64,000 bases of DNA, taken from the NCBI RefSeq assembly GCF_044465595.1, contig NZ_JBITLV010000004.1, positions 124,001 to 188,000 of the forward strand. The letters run 5' to 3'. This DNA comes from Spongisporangium articulatum. Lineage in GTDB: Bacteria > Actinomycetota > Actinomycetes > Actinomycetales > Kineosporiaceae. The position numbers and the translations under genes are program-made. The notes beneath the pieces are model-generated. The model had not been told where the DNA came from, ran no database searches, and worked only from the letters and a program-made list of their open reading frames with translations. Shown piece after piece: positions 8,723-18,164 of this stretch (within the stretch, counting starts at the first letter, position 1; each line of letters opens with the position of its first letter).

Positions 8723-8728
8723 TAGACT
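8723..8728 (+). promoter_or_regulatory. -10 element of the menaquinone reductase gene, leaderless start
   Basis: TAGACT lies seven bases before the GTG start and there is no Shine-Dalgarno sequence, so transcription probably begins at or next to the start codon. A weak -35 (TTTGGT, 8701-8706) is 16 bases upstream. Confidence 0.5.
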
Positions 8729-8735
8729 CCACCTC

Positions 8736-10028
8736 GTGAATCAGTTCACAAACCACGACGCCGACGTGATCGTGGTCGGCGCCGGCCCTGCGGGGTCCAC
8801 CGTCGCGCACTACCTGGCCCGCGCCGGGGTGCAGGTCCTCGTCCTCGAGAAGACCTCGTTCCCGCGCGAGAAGGTGTGCGGCGACGGCCTGACGCCGCGC
8901 GCCGTGCGCGAACTGGTGAGCATGGGCGTGCCGACCCGCGAGGAGGACGGCTGGATCCGCAACCAGGGTCTGCGCATCATCGGCGGCGGTCAGCGGCTCG
9001 AACTTCCGTGGCCGGACCTCGGGTCGTTCCCCGACTACGGGCTGGTCCGCCCGCGCCAGGACTTCGACGCCGTCCTGGCCGAGCACGCCCGCACGTCGGG
9101 CGCCAAGATCGTCGAGCGGATGTCGGTCACCGAGCCGGTGCTGGACGACGACGGCCGGGTGGTCGGGGTCGTCGCCAAGCCGGTCGACGAGAAGGGTCGC
9201 CGCGCGGGTGACGACGTCACCTACCGCGCGCCGCTGGTGATCAGCGCGGACGGCGTGAGCGCGCGGCTCGCGCTCGCGCTCGGCATCGAGAAGCGCGACG
9301 ACCGACCGCTGGGCGTCGCGTACCGCACCTACTTCAAGAGCCCGCGCCACGACGACGACTGGCTGGAGAGCTGGCTCGAGCTGTGGGACGGCGAGCCGAA
9401 CCGTTCGAAGCTGCTGCCCGGCTACGGCTGGGTGTTCGGGGTCGGCGACGGCACGAGCAACGTCGGGCTCGGCATCCTCAACTCCTCCGACGCGTTCGGC
9501 AAGGTCGACTACAAGGACCTGCTGCACCGCTGGGTCGCGAACATGCCGCCCGAGTGGGGCTTCACGCCCGAGAACATGACGACGCCGATCCGGGGCGCCG
9601 CGCTGCCGATGGGCTTCAACCGCACGCCGCACTACACCCGTGGCATGCTGCTGATCGGCGACGCCGGCGGCATGGTGAACCCGTTCAACGGCGAGGGCAT
9701 CGCCTACGCGATGGAGAGCGCGCGGATCGCCGCGGAGATCGTCGTCCAGGCCCTGTCCCGGCCCACGCCGGAGGCGAGAGAGGCTGCGCTGCAGGCGTAT
9801 CCGGATGCGATGAAGGATGCGCTGGGCGGCTACTACACGCTCGGCCGGGTCTTCGTGAAGCTGATCGGCAACCCGCAGGTGATGAAGTACGCGACCCGCT
9901 ACGGCCTGCCCCGGCCGCTGCTGATGAAGTTCACCCTGAAACTGCTCGCGAACCTGACCGACCCGCGCGGCGGCGACGCACTGGACCGGCTGATCAACGG
10001 CCTGACCCGCATCGCGCCGGCCGCGTAG
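8736..10028 (+). CDS. menJ: geranylgeranyl reductase-family menaquinone reductase
   Basis: A 430-residue FAD-dependent oxidoreductase of the geranylgeranyl reductase family. The dinucleotide-binding motif VIVVGAGPAGSTVA is at residues 11-24. The substrate-side motif KVCGDGLTPRAV is near 48, and the second FAD motif GDAGGMVNPFNGEGI near 307. In mycobacteria the related MenJ hydrogenates one isoprene unit of menaquinone. Its place between menG and the nuo operon supports that role here, so the symbol is by homology and context. GTG start; the gene appears leaderless. Confidence 0.8.
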   Translation: MNQFTNHDADVIVVGAGPAGSTVAHYLARAGVQVLVLEKTSFPREKVCGDGLTPRAVRELVSMGVPTREEDGWIRNQGLRIIGGGQRLELPWPDLGSFPDYGLVRPRQDFDAVLAEHARTSGAKIVERMSVTEPVLDDDGRVVGVVAKPVDEKGRRAGDDVTYRAPLVISADGVSARLALALGIEKRDDRPLGVAYRTYFKSPRHDDDWLESWLELWDGEPNRSKLLPGYGWVFGVGDGTSNVGLGILNSSDAFGKVDYKDLLHRWVANMPPEWGFTPENMTTPIRGAALPMGFNRTPHYTRGMLLIGDAGGMVNPFNGEGIAYAMESARIAAEIVVQALSRPTPEAREAALQAYPDAMKDALGGYYTLGRVFVKLIGNPQVMKYATRYGLPRPLLMKFTLKLLANLTDPRGGDALDRLINGLTRIAPAA

Positions 10029-10209
10029 GAGGATCGATGACTCGGGGAAAGACACGCAGCCTTACCCGGCCTGTAACGAATGTGATGCATGTTGCAGGGC
10101 GTCCCCTTGAATTGGGCCGCCACCCTGACCGGGCGGGAGCCCACCGACTGCCTAGGATGACCGTGGCTCGACCAGACGCCTGCCTCTTCACGGGTGAAGG
10201 GAACTGTTG

Positions 10210-10569
10210 GTGAACCCGTACGTCGCGATCCTCCCGTTGCTGGCGATCGCCGGTGGTTTCGCGCTCTTCTCGATCGTCGCGGGTTCGCTGTCGGGGCCCA
10301 AGCGCTACAACCGGTCGAAGCTCGACGCCTACGAGTGCGGCATCGAGCCCACTCCCCACGCGGTGGGCGGCGGGCGCTTCCCGGTGAAGTACTACCTGGT
10401 CGCGATGCTCTTCATCATCTTCGACATCGAGAGCGTGTTTCTGCTCCCGTTCGCGATCGGGTTCGACTCGCTGGGCTGGTTCGCCCTGACCGAGATGGCG
10501 CTGTTCGTCCTGACCGTCTTCGTCGCCTACGGCTTCGTATGGCGGCGCGGCGGGCTGGACTGGGACTGA
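10210..10569 (+). CDS. nuoA: NADH-quinone oxidoreductase subunit A
   Basis: A 119-residue membrane subunit with three predicted helices. The NuoA signature YECGIEP lies in the first loop and FIIFDIESVFLLPFA in the second helix. It is the first gene of a complete nuoABCDEFGHIJKLMN operon. The GTG at 10210 is preceded by a GAAGGG Shine-Dalgarno at suitable spacing; a TTG at 10207 is also possible. The 180 bases upstream hold no gene. They contain a possible -10 hexamer TAGGAT (10153-10158) but no clear -35. Confidence 0.95.
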   Translation: MNPYVAILPLLAIAGGFALFSIVAGSLSGPKRYNRSKLDAYECGIEPTPHAVGGGRFPVKYYLVAMLFIIFDIESVFLLPFAIGFDSLGWFALTEMALFVLTVFVAYGFVWRRGGLDWD

Positions 10570-10584
10570 AAGGCGGCGTGGGAC

Positions 10585-11139
10585 ATGGGTATTGAGGAGA
10601 AGCTACCCGCCGGGTTCATGCTCACCTCGGTCGAGGCGCTGGCCGGGTACATGCGCAAGGGTTCGCTGTGGCCGGCGACGTTCGGTCTGGCCTGCTGCGC
10701 CATCGAGATGATGACGACGGGTGCGCCGCGCTACGACCTGGCCCGGTTCGGCATGGAGGTGTTCCGCGCCTCGCCGCGGCAGGCCGACCTGATGATCGTG
10801 GCCGGGCGGGTCAGCCAGAAGATGGCCCCGGTCGTGCGCCAGGTCTACGACCAGATGGTCGAGCCGAAGTGGGTGCTGTCGATGGGCGTGTGCGCCTCGT
10901 CGGGCGGCATGTTCAACAACTACGCAATCGTGCAGGGCGTCGACCACATCGTGCCCGTCGACATCTACCTGCCGGGCTGCCCGCCGCGGCCGGAGATGCT
11001 GATCAACGCGATCCTCGAGCTGCACAAGCAGATCCAGGCCACGCCGCTCGGGGTGAACCGCGACGCCGCCGCGCGCGCCGCGGAGGAGGCGGCGATGGCC
11101 GCGCTCCCGACGTCCCACATGAAGGGTCTGCTCAGGTGA
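10585..11139 (+). CDS. nuoB: NADH-quinone oxidoreductase subunit B
   Basis: A 184-residue peripheral-arm subunit that carries the terminal [4Fe-4S] cluster N2 and passes electrons to quinone. All four ligands are visible: LACCAIE (Cys37, Cys38), GVCASSGG (Cys103) and GCPPRPE (Cys132). An Ala-rich C-terminal extension follows the conserved core. It begins 15 bases after nuoA and overlaps the nuoC start by four bases. Confidence 0.96.
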   Translation: MGIEEKLPAGFMLTSVEALAGYMRKGSLWPATFGLACCAIEMMTTGAPRYDLARFGMEVFRASPRQADLMIVAGRVSQKMAPVVRQVYDQMVEPKWVLSMGVCASSGGMFNNYAIVQGVDHIVPVDIYLPGCPPRPEMLINAILELHKQIQATPLGVNRDAAARAAEEAAMAALPTSHMKGLLR

Positions 11140-11930
11140 GCGACGACGACAAGCCGGCCGACGAGGCCGCGAAGGTCAGCGACCCGCCGCCGGTCCAGGC
11201 GGAGCCGCAGGACGAGCGCGCCCTCGGTCAGACCACCGCCGACGGCCTGCCCTCGACGACCGACCCGCAGGCCGACGTGATCACCACGCGCACCGGCATG
11301 TTCGGCGTGAAGGGCAGCGGTGACACGTCCGGCTACGGCGGCCTGGTCCGCAGCGTCTCGCTGCCCGGGCCGAGCCTGCGCCCCTACGGCGGCTACTTCG
11401 ACGAGGTCGCCGACGCGCTCAGCCGGTCGCTGCGCGACGCGGGCGTCGACCCCGACGAGGCCGTGGCCTTCGTCGTCGTCGACCGCGGTGAGATCACCTT
11501 CCACGTGCGGCGGGAGCACATCGTCGAGGTGTGCCGGCAGCTGCGCGACCAGCCGGACCTGCGCTTCGAGCTGCTGGCGTCGCTGTCGGGCGTGCACTAC
11601 CCCGAGGACGCCGGCCGCGAGCTGCGCAGCGTCTACCAGCTGCTCTCGATCACCCACAACCGCCGTGTGACGCTCGAGGTGGCGACCGCCGACGACGACC
11701 GGCACATCCCGTCGGTCGTCGAGGTCTACCCGACCGCCGACTGGCACGAGCGGGAGACCTGGGACTTCTTCGGGATCATCTTCGACGGTCACCCGGCGCT
11801 GACCCGCATCCAGATGCCGGACGACTGGCCCGGTCACCCGCAGCGCAAGGACTACCCGCTGGGCGGCATCCCGGTGGAGTACAAGGGGGCGACCATCCCG
11901 CCGCCCGACAAGAGGAGGTCGTACTCGTGA
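11136..11930 (+). CDS. nuoC: NADH-quinone oxidoreductase subunit C
   Basis: A 264-residue 30-kDa-type subunit of the peripheral arm. The first 75 residues are charged and non-conserved. The core ends with the family signature ADWHERETWDFFGIIF near residue 200 and the RKDYPLGG motif near the C-terminus. GTG start inside the nuoB stop (GTGA). It stays separate from nuoD, not fused as in enterobacteria. The complex I core needs it together with NuoB and NuoD. Confidence 0.95.
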   Translation: MSDDDKPADEAAKVSDPPPVQAEPQDERALGQTTADGLPSTTDPQADVITTRTGMFGVKGSGDTSGYGGLVRSVSLPGPSLRPYGGYFDEVADALSRSLRDAGVDPDEAVAFVVVDRGEITFHVRREHIVEVCRQLRDQPDLRFELLASLSGVHYPEDAGRELRSVYQLLSITHNRRVTLEVATADDDRHIPSVVEVYPTADWHERETWDFFGIIFDGHPALTRIQMPDDWPGHPQRKDYPLGGIPVEYKGATIPPPDKRRSYS

Positions 11931-13249
11931 CCGAGACCCTCAACGAGCCCACCGAAGGCAAGGTCTTCACCGCCTCGGGCGGCGACTGGGCGGACATCGC
12001 GGAGGAGGCGGCGAGCCTCAACGAGGAACGCATCGTCGTCAACATGGGGCCGCAGCACCCGTCGACGCACGGCGTGCTCCGGCTGATCCTCGAGCTGGAC
12101 GGCGAGACGGTGACCGAGGCCCGCTGCGGCATCGGCTACCTGCACACCGGCATCGAGAAGAACATGGAGTTCCGCACCTGGACGCAGGGCGTCACGTTCT
12201 GCACGCGGATGGACTACCTGACCCCGCTGTTCCAGGAGACGACGTACTGCCTGGGCGTCGAGCGGCTGCTCGGCATCACCGACGACGTGCCCGAGCGGGC
12301 CACGGTGATCCGGGTCCTGCTGATGGAACTCAACCGCATCGGGTCGCACCTCGTGGCGCTGGCCACCGGGGGCATGGAGATCGGCGCGCTGACCGTGATG
12401 ACGGTCGGCTTCCGGGCCCGCGAGACGGTGCTGCACCTGCTGGAGTTCATCACCGGTCTGCGGATGAACCACGCGTTCATCCGCCCCGGTGGGCTCGCCC
12501 AGGACCTGCCGCCCGGCGCGATCGACCGGATCCGCGCGGACATCCCGAGCCTGCTGCAGGACCTGAAGGACCTGGAGAAGCTCAACAACGAGAACCCGCT
12601 GGTGAAGGCCCGCCTCCAGGGTGTCGGCTACCTCGACCTGACCGGCTGCATGGCGCTCGGCATCACCGGGCCGATCCTGCGCTCGACCGGGCTGCCGCAC
12701 GACCTGCGCAAGAGCCAGCCCTACTGCGGGTACGAGACGTACGACTTCGACGTCCAGACCTGGGACACCTGCGACGCCTACGGGCGGCTGCGGATCCGGC
12801 TCAACGAGATGTACGAGTCGATCCGGATCATCGAGCAGACGCTCGACCGGCTCGAGGAGATCGGCCCGGGCCCGGTGATGATCGGCGACAAGAAGATCGC
12901 CTGGCCCGCCCAGCTGGCCATCGGCGGCGACGGGATGGGCAACAGCCTGGACCACATCAAGGAGATCATGGGCACCTCGATGGAGGCCCTGATCCACCAC
13001 TTCAAGCTGGTCACCGAGGGCTTCCGGGTGCCGGCCGGGCAGGTCTACAACCCGGTCGAGTCGGCGCGCGGCGAGCTCGGCGTCCACCTCGTGTCGGACG
13101 GCGGGACGCGCCCCTACCGCGCGCACTTCCGCGACCCGGGCTTCGTCAACCTGCAGGCGGTGGCCGCGATGTGCGAGGGCAGCCAGATCGCCGACGTGAT
13201 CGCCGCAGTCGCAAGTATCGACCCCGTGATGGGAGGGGTGGACCGCTGA
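11927..13249 (+). CDS. nuoD: NADH-quinone oxidoreductase subunit D
   Basis: A 440-residue 49-kDa-type subunit, related to [NiFe] hydrogenase large subunits, which forms the quinone-binding cavity with NuoB. Typical motifs are NMGPQHPSTHGVLRLILEL near residue 36, then RCGIGYLHTGIEKNME, and the C-terminal ESARGELGVHLVSDGG. GTG start within the nuoC stop. This is the only nuoD in the window: the second nuo cluster lacks one. Confidence 0.97.
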   Translation: MTETLNEPTEGKVFTASGGDWADIAEEAASLNEERIVVNMGPQHPSTHGVLRLILELDGETVTEARCGIGYLHTGIEKNMEFRTWTQGVTFCTRMDYLTPLFQETTYCLGVERLLGITDDVPERATVIRVLLMELNRIGSHLVALATGGMEIGALTVMTVGFRARETVLHLLEFITGLRMNHAFIRPGGLAQDLPPGAIDRIRADIPSLLQDLKDLEKLNNENPLVKARLQGVGYLDLTGCMALGITGPILRSTGLPHDLRKSQPYCGYETYDFDVQTWDTCDAYGRLRIRLNEMYESIRIIEQTLDRLEEIGPGPVMIGDKKIAWPAQLAIGGDGMGNSLDHIKEIMGTSMEALIHHFKLVTEGFRVPAGQVYNPVESARGELGVHLVSDGGTRPYRAHFRDPGFVNLQAVAAMCEGSQIADVIAAVASIDPVMGGVDR

Positions 13250-14160
13250 TGGCGCTGTCTGCCGAGGCGACCGAACGCCTCACCGGTGAGGCGCAGCAGA
13301 TCATCGCCCGCTATCCGGTGCCGCGCTCGGCGTTGCTGCCGATGCTGCACCTGATGCAGTCGGAGGAGGGCTACGTCAGCCCCGACGGCATCGCGCTGTG
13401 CGCGGGCCTGCTCGACCTGACCACCGCGGAGGTCTCGGCGGTGGCGACGTTCTACTCGCAGTACAAGCGGCACCCCAACGGTGAGTACACGGTCGGGGTC
13501 TGCACCAACACGCTGTGCGCGGTGATGGGCGGCGACGCCATCTTCGAGGCGCTCGAGGACCACCTCGGCGTCGGGCACGACGAGACCACCGAGGACGGCA
13601 AGATCACCCTCGAGCGGGTCGAGTGCAACGCGGCCTGCGACTTCGCCCCGGTCGTGATGGTCAACTGGGAGTTCTTCGACAACCAGACGCCGGGCAGCGC
13701 GCGCACCCTGTGCGATCGGCTGCGGGCCGGGGAGGCCGTGCAGCCGACTCGCGGGCCCGACCGGGTGCCGACCTTCAAGGAGGTCTCGCACACGCTGGCC
13801 GGGTTCAACGACGGGCTCGCGAACCAGGGTGTCGGGGCGGGCGAGGCCTCGCTGCGCGGCACGGTGCTGGCCGCCGAACGCGGTTGGACGGCCCCCGAGG
13901 GTCGCTCGGGCCGCAGCCTCTCCTCGCCCGGCACGGGAGCCCGCACGACCCGCGCGGACACGGCGTCCGCGGCCGCCGACGTCGCGGCCCGCGGCGCGGC
14001 GAGCAGCGGCACCGACGCCCAGCCGGCGGATGCCGAGCGCGGCGACGGCCCGAACGGCGCCGGCCCCGGGACGACGGCGGGCAAGTCGCCGGCCGAGGCC
14101 GGCCCGGGCAGCGCGAAAGACCCGCAGGACCCCGGTTCCATCGGCAAGCAGGAGGGCTGA
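13249..14160 (+). CDS. nuoE: NADH-quinone oxidoreductase subunit E, with long Ala/Gly-rich tail
   Basis: A 303-residue thioredoxin-like [2Fe-2S] subunit (cluster N1a) of the NADH module. The four ligands are Cys85 and Cys90 (VGVCTNTLCAV) and Cys126 and Cys130 (ECNAACDF). The conserved domain ends near residue 185. The remaining roughly 115 residues are low-complexity Ala, Gly, Ser and Pro with no recognisable domain, making it much longer than typical NuoE (about 160-180). The ATG overlaps the nuoD stop (TGATG). Confidence 0.95.
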   Translation: MALSAEATERLTGEAQQIIARYPVPRSALLPMLHLMQSEEGYVSPDGIALCAGLLDLTTAEVSAVATFYSQYKRHPNGEYTVGVCTNTLCAVMGGDAIFEALEDHLGVGHDETTEDGKITLERVECNAACDFAPVVMVNWEFFDNQTPGSARTLCDRLRAGEAVQPTRGPDRVPTFKEVSHTLAGFNDGLANQGVGAGEASLRGTVLAAERGWTAPEGRSGRSLSSPGTGARTTRADTASAAADVAARGAASSGTDAQPADAERGDGPNGAGPGTTAGKSPAEAGPGSAKDPQDPGSIGKQEG

Positions 14161-14163
14161 GCA

Positions 14164-15486
14164 GTGGCGGACGAGGAACGCGCGCCGGTGACCCTGGCGC
14201 CGGTGCTGTCGGCCTCCTGGGACGCCGAGGAGTCCTGGACGCTCGACACCTACCTGGCCAACGGCGGGTACGAGGGGCTGCGCCAGGCGTTGGCCATGGC
14301 CCCCGAGGACGTCGTGACCGCGGTGAAGGACTCCGGCCTGCGCGGCCGCGGCGGGGCGGGCTTCCCGACCGGCCTGAAGTGGAGCTTCCTGCCCAAGCCC
14401 GACGGCGGGGCGCGCTACCTGGTGGTCAACGCCGACGAGTCGGAACCCGGTACGTGCAAGGACATCCCGCTGATGATGGCGGCCCCGCACTTCCTGATCG
14501 AGGGCGTCATCATCACCTGCTGGGCGATCCGCGCGGAGCGCGCGTTCATCTACCTGCGCGGTGAGGTCGTGCACGTCTACCGGCGCCTGCTGCAGGCGAT
14601 CGAGGAGGCGCGTGCGGCCGGGTTCATCGGCGAGAACGTGCTCGGTTCGGGCCTGAACATCGAGGTCGTCGCGCACGCCGGGGCGGGCGCGTACATCTGC
14701 GGCGAGGAGACGGCGCTGCTCGACTCGCTCGAGGGCCGCCGCGGCCAGCCCCGGCTCAAGCCGCCGTTCCCGGCGGTCGCCGGCCTGTACGCGCGCCCCA
14801 CGGTGGTGAACAACGTGGAGTCGATCGCCTCGGTTCCCTCGATCATCACCGAGGGCGCCGACTGGTTCGCGGGCATGGGCACCGCGAAATCGGCCGGCTA
14901 CGGCCTGTTCTCGCTGTCCGGCCACGTCACGCGCCCCGGCCAGTACGAGGCGCCGCTGGGCATCACGCTGCGCGAGCTGCTCGACATGGCCGGTGGCATG
15001 CGGGCGGGTCACGAGCTGAAGTTCTGGACCCCGGGCGGCTCGTCGACGCCCCTGTTCACGGCCGAACACCTCGACACGCCACTGGATTTCGAGTCCACCG
15101 CGGCGGCCGGGTCGATGCTCGGCACGCGGGCGCTGCAGTGCTTCGACGAGACCACGTGCGTGGTGCGCGCCGTCCTGCGCTGGACGGAGTTCTACGCGCA
15201 CGAGTCCTGCGGCAAGTGCACGCCCTGCCGCGAGGGCACGTACTGGCTGGTGCAGGTGCTGCGCCGGCTGGAGAACGGCCAGGGCACGCCCGAGGACCTC
15301 GACAAGCTGCTGGACATCTGCGACAACATCCTCGGCCGGTCCTTCTGCGCCCTGGGTGACGGTGCGACCAGCCCGATCTCCTCGTCCATCCAGTACTTCC
15401 GGGACGAGTACATCGCCCACCTCACGGGCGGTGGCTGCCCCTTCGACCCGGTGGCCTCGACCCTCTTCGCGGGAGCAACGGCATGA
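14164..15486 (+). CDS. nuoF: NADH-quinone oxidoreductase subunit F
   Basis: A 440-residue 51-kDa subunit that binds NADH and FMN and holds cluster N3. Nucleotide/FMN motifs GLRGRGGAGFPTGLKW (near 60) and NADESEPGTCKD are intact, as is GAGAYICGEETALL. Ligands for the [4Fe-4S] cluster are in ESCGKCTPCREGTYW (near 349) and RSFCALGDGA (near 394). GTG start three bases after the nuoE stop; the end overlaps nuoG by four bases. Confidence 0.97.
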   Translation: MADEERAPVTLAPVLSASWDAEESWTLDTYLANGGYEGLRQALAMAPEDVVTAVKDSGLRGRGGAGFPTGLKWSFLPKPDGGARYLVVNADESEPGTCKDIPLMMAAPHFLIEGVIITCWAIRAERAFIYLRGEVVHVYRRLLQAIEEARAAGFIGENVLGSGLNIEVVAHAGAGAYICGEETALLDSLEGRRGQPRLKPPFPAVAGLYARPTVVNNVESIASVPSIITEGADWFAGMGTAKSAGYGLFSLSGHVTRPGQYEAPLGITLRELLDMAGGMRAGHELKFWTPGGSSTPLFTAEHLDTPLDFESTAAAGSMLGTRALQCFDETTCVVRAVLRWTEFYAHESCGKCTPCREGTYWLVQVLRRLENGQGTPEDLDKLLDICDNILGRSFCALGDGATSPISSSIQYFRDEYIAHLTGGGCPFDPVASTLFAGATA

Positions 15487-18164
15487 CCGTGACGCAGAAC
15501 GACGCCGCACCCGCGGCCGTCGAACTGGTGACCCTGACCATCGACGACATCGAGGTCAGCGTCCCCAAGGGCACCCTGGTGATCCGGGCGGCCGAGGAGC
15601 TCGGCATCGCGATCCCGCGGTTCTGCGACCACCCGCTGTTGGCCCCGGCCGGCGCGTGCCGGCAGTGCCTCGTCGAGGTGTCGATGCCCGGCCCGGACGG
15701 CTCGCTGCGCCCGATGCCCAAGCCGCAGGCCTCGTGCACGCTCGAGGTCGGCAAGGGGATGGTGGTCAAGACCCAGCTGACCTCGCCGGTCGCCGACAAG
15801 GCGCAGCGCGGCGTGATGGAGCTGCTGCTGATCAACCACCCGCTGGACTGCCCGGTCTGCGACAAGGGCGGCGAGTGCCCGCTGCAGAACCAGGCGATGG
15901 CCAACGGCCAGGCCAGCTCCCGGTTCACCGAGACCAAGCGGACGTTCGCGAAGCCGATCCGCATCTCCACCCAGGTCCTCCTCGACCGCGAACGCTGCAT
16001 CCTGTGCCAGCGCTGCACCCGGTTCTCGAAGGAGATCGCGGGCGACCCGTTCATCGACCTGCAGATGCGCGGCGCGAAGCAGCAGATCGGCACCTTCTCG
16101 CCGGGCATCCTCGGCTACCACGTCGACCTCCCCGAGCCGACCGTGCGCACGCCCGAGAACCTCGAGCCCACGCCGTCCACCACCGAGCAGGGCACCCTGC
16201 AGACCGGCGGCGACGAGAGCCGCGGCGCGGGCCACGCGCACGTGACCGGGACGTACGCCACCGACGACATCGACGGCACCCGCACCACCATCGGCGAGTC
16301 CCTGATGGACGAGTCGGGCCAGCCGTTCGCCAGCTACTTCTCCGGCAACACGGTCCAGATCTGCCCGGTCGGCGCGCTGACCGGCGCGGCCTACCGGTTC
16401 CGGTCCCGCCCGTTCGACCTGGTCTCCTCGCCGGGCGTCTGCGAGCACTGCGCGTCGGGGTGCGCGCTGCGTGTCGACCACCGGCGCGGCACCGTCGTCC
16501 GGCGGCTGGCCGCCGAGGACCCGGCCGTCAACGAGGACTGGAACTGCGACAAGGGCCGCTGGGCGTTCACCTGGCAGACCGCCGCCGACCGGCTCACCAC
16601 GCCCCTGGTCCGCGACGCCCAGTCGGGGGAGCTGGAGCCGGCCTCGTGGCCGTACGCGCTGCAGGTCGCGGCCGCCGGTCTGGCCGCCGCCCGCGACGCC
16701 GGCGGGGTCGGCGTCCTGCCCGGTGGGCGGCTGACCGTCGAGGACTCCTACGCCTACTCGAAGTTCGCCCGCGTGGTGCTCGGCACCAACGACGTCGACT
16801 TCCGGGCCCGCCCGTTCTCCGCCGAGGAGGAGCAGTTCCTCGGTGCGCACGTGGCGGGGACGGGGCTCACGGTGACCTTCGCCGACCTGGAGGCGGCGTC
16901 GTCCGTGCTGCTGGTCGGCCTGGAGGTCGAGGAGGAGGCCGCGAGCGTCTTCCTGCGGCTGCGGAAGACGGTGCGGGCCAAGGGACTTCCGGTCGCCTCG
17001 CTCGCCGCGTACGCGACCCGTGGGCTGGAGAAGCTGAACGGCACGCTGCTGCCGACCGTGCCCGGTGACGAGGCCGCGGTGCTCGGGACGGCGGCCGCGC
17101 GCGACGCGCTGTCCGGTTCCGCGCCGCTGATCCTCGCCGGGTCGCGGCTGGCCGAGGCGCCGGGCGCGCTGAGCGCCGCGCTCGCCCTGGCCACCGCGAC
17201 GGGGGCCCGGCTGGCCTGGGTGCCGCGCCGGGCGGGGGAGCGGGGCGCGGTCGAGGCCGGCCTGCTGCCGTCGCTGCTGCCCGGCGGCCGTCCGGTCGCG
17301 GACGCGCAGGCCCGCGTCGACGTGGCCGCCGCCTGGGACGTCGAGACCCTGCCCGCCGAGCCCGGCCGTGACCTGGGGGGCATCCTCGCCGCCGCGGCGT
17401 CGGGCGAGCTGGCCGGTCTGGTGGTCGGCGGCGTCGACCCCGACGACCTGCCCGACCCCGCGCTGGCCCGGGCCGCGCTCGAGAAGGCGCAGTTCGTGGT
17501 CAGTCTCGAGGTGCGGGCCAGCGACGTGACGCCGTTCGCCGACGTCGTGTTCCCGGTCGCCCCGCCCGCCGAGAAGGCGGGCACGTACCTCAACTGGGAG
17601 GGCCGCTGGCGGCCCTTCGGCGTCGCCCTGCTGGGCGGCAACGGGGACGGCCGGGTGCTCGCGGACGCCGAGGTGCTCGACGCGATCGCCGCCGAGAGCG
17701 GCTGGCTCGGGCTGCGCACGCCCGAGCAGGCCTACACCGAGCTCGCCGAGCTCGGCGCCTGGGACGGGCCGCGGGTCGCCGCCCCGGCCGAGAGTGCCGG
17801 GGCCGCAGCGGCTCCCGTGCGCGGCGAGGCCGTGCTGGCCAGCTGGTCGCTGCTGCTGGACAAGGGCCGACTGCAGGACGGCGAGCCGTACCTGGCCGGG
17901 ACGGCGCACCGCGCCGTCGCGCGGCTGTCCGCGGCCACCGCCGCGGGCGTCGTGACGGACGGCACGGTGACGGTGTCCACCGACGCCGGGTCGCTGCAGC
18001 TGCCCGTCGCGGTCACCGACATGCCCGACGGTGTGGTGTGGCTGCCCGCCAACTCGGGAACCTCGACGGTGCGCGCTACCCTCGGCGCGACCTCGGGGGC
18101 GGTGGTCAGGCTCGGTGCAACCACGGCCGCGGATACCACCGAATCGAGCGAGGAGCCTTCGTGA
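15483..18164 (+). CDS. nuoG: NADH-quinone oxidoreductase subunit G
   Basis: An 893-residue 75-kDa subunit of the NADH module. The N-terminal [2Fe-2S] ferredoxin domain has FCDHPLLAPAGACRQCLVEV-type ligands. A His/Cys cluster site follows (CPVCDKGGECPLQ), then two [4Fe-4S] motifs, ERCILCQRCTRF and the CPVGALT ligand. The molybdopterin-oxidoreductase-like domain starts with CEHCASGCALRVDHR, whose four Cys suggest the extra N7-type cluster. The C-terminal third is less conserved and Ala-rich. It passes electrons from NuoF toward NuoI. Confidence 0.96.
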   Translation: MTVTQNDAAPAAVELVTLTIDDIEVSVPKGTLVIRAAEELGIAIPRFCDHPLLAPAGACRQCLVEVSMPGPDGSLRPMPKPQASCTLEVGKGMVVKTQLTSPVADKAQRGVMELLLINHPLDCPVCDKGGECPLQNQAMANGQASSRFTETKRTFAKPIRISTQVLLDRERCILCQRCTRFSKEIAGDPFIDLQMRGAKQQIGTFSPGILGYHVDLPEPTVRTPENLEPTPSTTEQGTLQTGGDESRGAGHAHVTGTYATDDIDGTRTTIGESLMDESGQPFASYFSGNTVQICPVGALTGAAYRFRSRPFDLVSSPGVCEHCASGCALRVDHRRGTVVRRLAAEDPAVNEDWNCDKGRWAFTWQTAADRLTTPLVRDAQSGELEPASWPYALQVAAAGLAAARDAGGVGVLPGGRLTVEDSYAYSKFARVVLGTNDVDFRARPFSAEEEQFLGAHVAGTGLTVTFADLEAASSVLLVGLEVEEEAASVFLRLRKTVRAKGLPVASLAAYATRGLEKLNGTLLPTVPGDEAAVLGTAAARDALSGSAPLILAGSRLAEAPGALSAALALATATGARLAWVPRRAGERGAVEAGLLPSLLPGGRPVADAQARVDVAAAWDVETLPAEPGRDLGGILAAAASGELAGLVVGGVDPDDLPDPALARAALEKAQFVVSLEVRASDVTPFADVVFPVAPPAEKAGTYLNWEGRWRPFGVALLGGNGDGRVLADAEVLDAIAAESGWLGLRTPEQAYTELAELGAWDGPRVAAPAESAGAAAAPVRGEAVLASWSLLLDKGRLQDGEPYLAGTAHRAVARLSAATAAGVVTDGTVTVSTDAGSLQLPVAVTDMPDGVVWLPANSGTSTVRATLGATSGAVVRLGATTAADTTESSEEPS

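Noticed and set aside
10065..10090. CRP- or Rex-like site upstream of nuoA
   Set aside because: TGTGA followed by TTGCA is only a half match, and no palindrome of the Rex type is present.
4793..17909. Very long open frames antisense to menF, nuoD-nuoF and nuoG (for example 4793-6901, 13114-15510 and 15192-17909)
   Set aside because: They mirror the GC-rich third positions of verified genes, give Arg/Gly/Ala-rich products without motifs and overlap conserved complex I genes completely.
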